DNA of 64,000 nucleotides from contig JAFUFU010000008.1 of NCBI GenBank assembly GCA_017469785.1, positions 148,161-212,160 on the forward strand, read 5' to 3'. The stretch comes from Treponema sp. (lineage in GTDB: Bacteria > Spirochaetota > Spirochaetia > Treponematales > Treponemataceae). Made by a program: the position numbers and the translations under genes. Under the pieces are notes generated by a model, which was not told where the DNA came from, ran no database searches, and saw only the letters and a program-made list of their open reading frames with translations. Shown here in pieces: positions 60,701 through 64,000 of this stretch; position 1 is the stretch's first letter, and every line of letters starts with the position of its first letter.

Positions 60701-61290
60701 TCCCTGTAAGTTTCAAGATTAAAATCCTTAAGGCGGGAAATTACAATTTCAGAAGGACAATCTGCTTTTTCTTCAAAAGTCCTTAAAGTTTCAGGATATT
60801 TTTCCTTCCAATTCTCCAGTGTTCTGATTGCCGCCAGGTAATTACTCTCTGGCATAAAGTCGGTAAGATTATTTTCGCTCAAAGTATGTTTCAATGAAAG
60901 TAAAAAGCTTTGAGTTAAACTTGCCGTACTTCCTGTAATCAAAACTGGAAGCAGTTTCTTCCCGCTTTCATAATAATTTTTTACAAGCTGTCCCAGTCTT
61001 TTATTTTCAGCAAGCTTTTTATTCAGATGAACAAAGTCTGAAATTGGTTCATGATGTTTTAATATAGAAAGGATTGTAAGAACAATGTGACTTTTTCCTT
61101 TTCCATAAGAGCCTATGAGAATCCGCGCTCTTTTTGTGCTGTTTTCCTGAGTGCTCAAAAGAATTTCTTCAAGCAAGTCCAGACTGGATTTTGTGGGAAT
61201 AAAGCCTTTCAGCTTTTCTGTATTTTCAAGGTCATAGGCAATGTTCACCGAATATTGAAAGTTGCCTGCTGTATGTATCATCTTACTCAT
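57715..61290 (-). CDS. Large P-loop ATPase of BrxC/PglY-like type
   Basis: 1191 residues. Walker A IGSYGKGKSHIVL (about 59-71), acidic Walker-B-like VVYDEFSKYLES (about 243-254) and a third motif LLLISHKEIANYID. This GSYGKGKSH form occurs in the ATPases of BREX-type systems. The C-terminal 700 residues are helical and unassigned. ATGA overlap with DUF4007 upstream and 1-nt overlap with the desulfurase downstream. Likely a core component of the system. Confidence 0.75.
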   Translation of the reverse strand: MSKMIHTAGNFQYSVNIAYDLENTEKLKGFIPTKSSLDLLEEILLSTQENSTKRARILIGSYGKGKSHIVLTILSILKHHEPISDFVHLNKKLAENKRLGQLVKNYYESGKKLLPVLITGSTASLTQSFLLSLKHTLSENNLTDFMPESNYLAAIRTLENWKEKYPETLRTFEEKADCPSEIVISRLKDFNLETYRDFEKIYPELTSGSSFNPFLSFDVVEMYESVAKELRRQKLYDGLYVVYDEFSKYLESNIETASVSDTKMLQDFAEKASRSGENQLHLLLISHKEIANYIDKLSKQKTDGWRGISERFEHILLNNNFSQVYEIISTVIQKDKKLWNDYKISHKSDFDALEDNYKKHELFSEVKENSGIENLFTTTFPLHPVSTFILPRLSERIAQNERTLFTFLSADSAYTLSQFLKGFNDKDFSLVTPDLIFDYFEPLLKKEIYNGELFETYRLTRAILEKLDAENKNEGELEKKIIKTISLIYILAQFEKLKPLTEEIVKIYSFSYSKEQIEEALKNLIEKEFVIYLRQSNSYLKLKETSGIDIKKAIHDEIEREKKSFLLSKVLNETNTEKYFYPYRYNDKKEMTRFFDFEFVEYGSQGKDIQIDINSDGKIIALLCKSKNQIEEAKQLCKTITSKNKQIVCIALKKFSSVEKAAAELSSVNELCKKAAGDEILMSEYGVIQEDLFEVVSTYIKKYTHPENNACLYFYAGKEIALKRRTELTELLSKICDKNFSKTPVINNEAINKNEITQMAFNSRRKILAGLLRNPIEKNLGLTGSGQDVAIMRSTLIHVGLLENGGGKSEIAKLNFDLADDKYLLAPMLQTIKEFAEMAAQEKVSFSLIYEKLTSAKYGIAVRKGIIPIYIALVLGRIKNQLVLYSDQQQTSLNADTLSEINEHPENFSILRFNLDENKKAYLAELKNIFSSKGESAEEIASAIHEWYLSLPKFSREARTPFASIIKAIKNEKGAQELLFTSIPDALSEGVCSLETARKIKIIKETYDGLLGNLSDELAFEVKEIFSQSSYSLWLSSLPESSLNHLFTDGTERLFAALKKNYASDEDLIPDLAFAATGLRLEDWEESTKEKFISQIKTWKKSAENFSLQSDSEKTTLGENSKSAKSYAVSFPKEDGKVMTKYFEKVNESPRARLLFNKVTDALDTMGQSLNQAEKRQVLMRVLETLCGGED

Positions 61291-62186
61291 TTTGTGCTTC
61301 CATTTAGTGATTCATAAAACTTTTTTGCATAATCCAGGAAAGTCAATTCTGGATGAGCACGGCGGATTACATCCAAACCTGCTGTTCGGATGATTTTTAC
61401 TTCTCCTGTTTTTTCAGCTTCCCGTAAAATTTCAAGCATGGTAATTGTGTCAAGGTTAAAAGTTCGTCCTATGTTTTTACCGGAAGTCAAAAGGTCGTTC
61501 AGTTTGATTTCTGCAGATCCTAGTGCCCTGTCTGCAATCACCGCTAAAATGATAAAAGGATTAAAGAGCGAGCTTTGTGGGATTGATTTTCTGTATATTC
61601 CCCTTTTTGAATCTAAAATCGTTAAAAGCCCGAGTTCTGTAAAAGGGCAGGAAATATTATTTTCTGGAGAAAAAGCTTCGCTTCCTTTTTTTGAAAAATA
61701 TGTATTTATTATGCAGGAAAAATCATCACTTAAGGTGCGGTCTGTGCCGGATGCCTTTTCTCCAGTGGAGTTCATTCTGATATAATTCTTTATGGAAGTG
61801 AGAAAATCTTCCTGAGTAAACTCAAAAAGGTTAAATTCATTGAAAAAGAAATACCAGCTTGTTGCGTTTTCTTCATTTGATGAAAGCTTGTAATGAAGAA
61901 GCAGCAGGGTACCGCTTTCTTCCATGTAGCGATCGCTTTCATAAACAAGTTTTCCAAGAGGAGTAAAAGTCTGAATCCTCTTTCCGCTTGTATTTTCCTC
62001 GGTCAGCCCGGTTGCCAAAAGCCAGTAGCGCAAAGATTTTACCATGTTGCTTCCAATGCCAAGAGTATCCATAGGATTGTTTTCCCTGTCGATAAAAACC
62101 ATACCGTCCGTCTGCTTTACATATTTCATGCCTTTAGACAGCCAGCCTTTTCGTATAAAAAAAGTCTCATGTGCCCTGAATTTCAT
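61287..62186 (-). CDS. DUF4007-domain protein
   Basis: 299 residues. The opening FRAHETFFIRKGWLSKGMKY and GIGSNMVKSLRYWLLATGL are diagnostic of DUF4007, a family known next to DndC-like PAPS-reductase genes. The C-terminal part contains an HTH-like helical region. ATG at 62186 is preferred over GTG at 62198 because it begins the family match right after the upstream stop (62188). Function unknown, presumably DNA-binding or adaptor. Confidence 0.88.
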   Translation of the reverse strand: MKFRAHETFFIRKGWLSKGMKYVKQTDGMVFIDRENNPMDTLGIGSNMVKSLRYWLLATGLTEENTSGKRIQTFTPLGKLVYESDRYMEESGTLLLLHYKLSSNEENATSWYFFFNEFNLFEFTQEDFLTSIKNYIRMNSTGEKASGTDRTLSDDFSCIINTYFSKKGSEAFSPENNISCPFTELGLLTILDSKRGIYRKSIPQSSLFNPFIILAVIADRALGSAEIKLNDLLTSGKNIGRTFNLDTITMLEILREAEKTGEVKIIRTAGLDVIRRAHPELTFLDYAKKFYESLNGSTK

Positions 62187-62187
62187 T

Positions 62188-63810
62188 TTATATTCCACCC
62201 TTTGTTCTTAAATATTTTGCCATGAGGCAGCCGTTTGCCAGGACTGCCTGATTTACACACATCTTGCAGTGAACGCATTTTTCTTCATCTATATGGTAGC
62301 CCTCTGTCGTAATGCTGATTGCGCCTGCCTTACACACGCTCTCGCATTTGAGGCATTTTCTGCACGCATTAAATTTTCTGATTTGATATGCAATCTGCCG
62401 CTGCAAGTCCTCGTGGTCAGCCACATTCATAGTTTTGACTTTTACCGCGTATTCAAATCCGTCTACCGTAAATGGCTGAATGGAAATAATCGGGACATTC
62501 GTGCGAACATCAAGAACCAGAACCTCATGCAAAAGCTTTCGCCCCAGCTCCCGGCTCACCTTTCCGAAAGGAACGAAAAAATTTACAAGTTCATCGCTAA
62601 AGGGGTGAACAAGCGCATAATTTTTTGCGTGTTCTTCTGCCGTACAATTCGTAAAACGGATTTTTACATCATTGCTGGAAGCAAGTCCGTTTCCGCCCTG
62701 ACGGGCTTTCCAGGCTCCTGAATCCACATAAACTTCAGGGTCAGGCTTTCCAATCTTTTTTGCAAAATCTATCAGAAAGGCACGCCACTTTTCGCTTCGT
62801 TCTTTCATGTATATGCGGCTTAAAAATTGCGCCCGCTGATTGTTATTAGGACAGCACCAGCAGCCAACTCTGTCATAACCCAATCGGTAGGCATCGTTAA
62901 AATCAACTTTTTCCCCCAGAAGATAAAGCCACACGTCTATGTCCTTCCAGTCGATTATGGGGCTTGCCACAGTCTGCTTCTGGATTTTTACCGATTCTTT
63001 GTCGTCCTCCACACGATTGTATTTTGAACGGCTTACACTTTCGGCATGACGGATTCCGTAGAATGTGAGAATTTGCTGATTTCTATAAAGGGCGTTCAAA
63101 GTGCGGGTAATGGGACCGGTCTTGAACATGGAGCAGCACCACCTCATCATGCGGGCTGGAGGACCTATGTCGTCACAAACCTTCATAAAATCCTGCTCGT
63201 CGTTTATGGCTGTCTCAAAAATCGCAAAAGGATGATTTCGCCGGAAGCGTTCTGCATATTCAAGCGTGGTCGGAAATTCCAATGTGGTGTTTCCGAAAAT
63301 GTGAACAAAGCTGGGATTCGCAAGAGCTTTTGTTACGATATCTGCCGTTACGCTGGAATCTTTTCCTCCACTAAAAGAAAGAACAATATTTTCTGTAGGA
63401 AATTTTGCCGCCTCTTCTTTTATAAAGCGATGAGCTTCTTCTATAAGAGCATTAAGACGGGGCCTGTTTGCCAGAATGAACCGTTCAATATGAGCTTCAA
63501 AAAGACTGGTGATTTCGTCCTTTTCGTTCAGAGCTTTTAATTCTTCAAGCCGCTTTGAAAGAGCATTTGTGTCCGCCTGTAAAAAAGTCTTTGAAGAAAT
63601 TGATTTTGCTTTTCCTCCAATGTAGTAGCGGCTGTTTTCGCACCATACTGATTTTTTTGCGAAACTTAAAGGCTCAGCATCAAGTAAAAGTTCGAGCAGA
63701 AGCCGCTCCTGGGGAAAAACAGGCCTCAAGTCCGTAGAAAGATAGGCTGTTTCTCCACCGCATAAAGGACAAGAAGATTTTCCGCTTACTTCGTCAATAT
63801 CAGAAAGCAA
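62188..63810 (-). CDS. DndC-like PAPS-reductase/ATP-pyrophosphatase with C-terminal ferredoxin domain
   Basis: 540 residues from a TTG start. PP-loop SFSGGKDSSVT (about 142) and MRWCCSMFKTGPI, YGIRHAES and WCCPNNNQR are typical PAPS-reductase/DndC features. The last 60 residues bear two 4Fe-4S sites (CRKCLKCESVCK and CVHCKMCVNQA). The N-terminus has CPLCGG, half of a zinc ribbon. The other half, FYCTHC, lies upstream in the same frame, which stays open to 63912 without ATG, GTG or TTG. So the true start is probably further upstream, perhaps ATT at 63849. It would activate or transfer sulphur from the desulfurase. Confidence 0.88.
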   Translation of the reverse strand: MLSDIDEVSGKSSCPLCGGETAYLSTDLRPVFPQERLLLELLLDAEPLSFAKKSVWCENSRYYIGGKAKSISSKTFLQADTNALSKRLEELKALNEKDEITSLFEAHIERFILANRPRLNALIEEAHRFIKEEAAKFPTENIVLSFSGGKDSSVTADIVTKALANPSFVHIFGNTTLEFPTTLEYAERFRRNHPFAIFETAINDEQDFMKVCDDIGPPARMMRWCCSMFKTGPITRTLNALYRNQQILTFYGIRHAESVSRSKYNRVEDDKESVKIQKQTVASPIIDWKDIDVWLYLLGEKVDFNDAYRLGYDRVGCWCCPNNNQRAQFLSRIYMKERSEKWRAFLIDFAKKIGKPDPEVYVDSGAWKARQGGNGLASSNDVKIRFTNCTAEEHAKNYALVHPFSDELVNFFVPFGKVSRELGRKLLHEVLVLDVRTNVPIISIQPFTVDGFEYAVKVKTMNVADHEDLQRQIAYQIRKFNACRKCLKCESVCKAGAISITTEGYHIDEEKCVHCKMCVNQAVLANGCLMAKYLRTKGGI

Positions 63811-63917
63811 GGTGATTACGGGAATGTCACAATGGGTGCAGTAGAAAATATGTGCAGAAAAAGGAAGGTTTTTTGTGCTGGAAAATCTGCTTGATTTTTT
63901 AGAGGAAAGGGCTTACT

Positions 63918-64000
63918 ATGGAGATGATGGGATTGCCCACCAAGGAGAAAACGATGCCTTTTTCTGCAGTTCGAACATACGACACGAAAATAGATATGAA
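63918..64000 (+). CDS. Divergent partial gene at window end
   Basis: ATG at 63918 follows a good GAGGAAAGG site, and the frame is open for 27 codons to the window edge (MEMMGLPTKEKTMPFSAV). Too short to identify. It runs divergently from the sulphur-defence operon, leaving about 70-107 nt for both promoters. Confidence 0.4.
   Translation, partial: MEMMGLPTKEKTMPFSAVRTYDTKIDM

Noticed and set aside
52049-63810. Calling the right-hand operon a BREX type 4 system
   Set aside because: PAPS reductase and a BrxC-like ATPase are present, but no PglZ, BrxL or alkaline-phosphatase-type gene is visible, and DUF4007, desulfurase and a DndD-like ATPase point elsewhere.
52049-63810. Calling the operon a classical Dnd phosphorothioation cluster
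   Set aside because: DndB and DndE families were not seen, and the large ATPase, DUF4007 and sigma factor are not part of dndABCDE/FGH.
1-64000. CRISPR array
   Set aside because: No regularly spaced direct repeats; all repeats seen are palindromic and irregularly dispersed.

Overview
The window looks like a chromosomal segment from a spirochaete, most likely a Treponema-like, host- or rumen-associated anaerobe. This rests on gene style only: membrane adenylate cyclase and HD-GYP proteins, many Sec-exported and lipoprotein genes of no known family, a split-type LeuC/LeuD, AT-rich intergenic DNA and many interspersed palindromic repeats. No rRNA, tRNA, CRISPR array or integrase was seen.

Layout. 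(1) 1-5.2 kb, + strand, housekeeping: 3'-part of rlmN, a metal-binding-fold protein that lacks its CxxC, a glycerate-type dehydrogenase, leuC and leuD (separated and followed by strong nested hairpins) and a CPBP membrane protease. (2) 14.9-5.2 kb, - strand: a translationally coupled operon with an ABC ATPase, a GldF-GldG fusion permease, five exported or cytoplasmic proteins of unknown function and a DUF4340 protein, resembling gliding-type or auxiliary ABC export loci. (3) 14.9-28.7 kb, - strand, AT-rich: a defence island with type I restriction-modification genes (hsdM, hsdS and a 5'-truncated hsdR) interleaved with RhuM, a KAP NTPase, a DUF4062 TIR-like protein, two unknown proteins and an XRE/ImmA-IrrE/PIN module. 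Its right edge is fused to the first ~64 codons of a second copy of the same ABC ATPase that bounds its left edge, so the island appears to have been dropped into that operon. (4) 28.9-46.8 kb: RNase Z, a zinc macrodomain hydrolase and a SirTM sirtuin (an ADP-ribosylation pair, here split), small stress genes, a divergent DXS-like transketolase, oxidoreductases, a flavodoxin with a decayed second copy, a toxin-antitoxin pair with a truncated toxin, a FemAB transferase, a solute-binding lipoprotein overlapping an HD-GYP phosphodiesterase, and a HAD-methyltransferase fusion. (5) 46.9-50.3 kb: an adenylate cyclase with a periplasmic domain like a cellulose-binding module, then gene debris. (6) 50.3-63.8 kb, - strand: a tightly overlapping operon that I regard as the most interesting object: PAPS-reductase/DndC-like protein with ferredoxin domain, DUF4007, a 1191-aa ATPase, cysteine desulfurase, PLD-nuclease/SF2 helicase, a 57-aa protein, a DndD-like SMC ATPase, a 175-aa protein and an RpoD-like sigma factor. 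The set resembles a DNA phosphorothioation/BREX-type sulphur-based defence system but lacks DndB, DndE and PglZ, and carries its own sigma factor.

A second theme is palindromic repeats inserted in frame inside unrelated coding genes (ABC ATPase, HsdS, SirTM, cysteine desulfurase), with further copies between genes. This resembles the palindromic elements described in Rickettsia.
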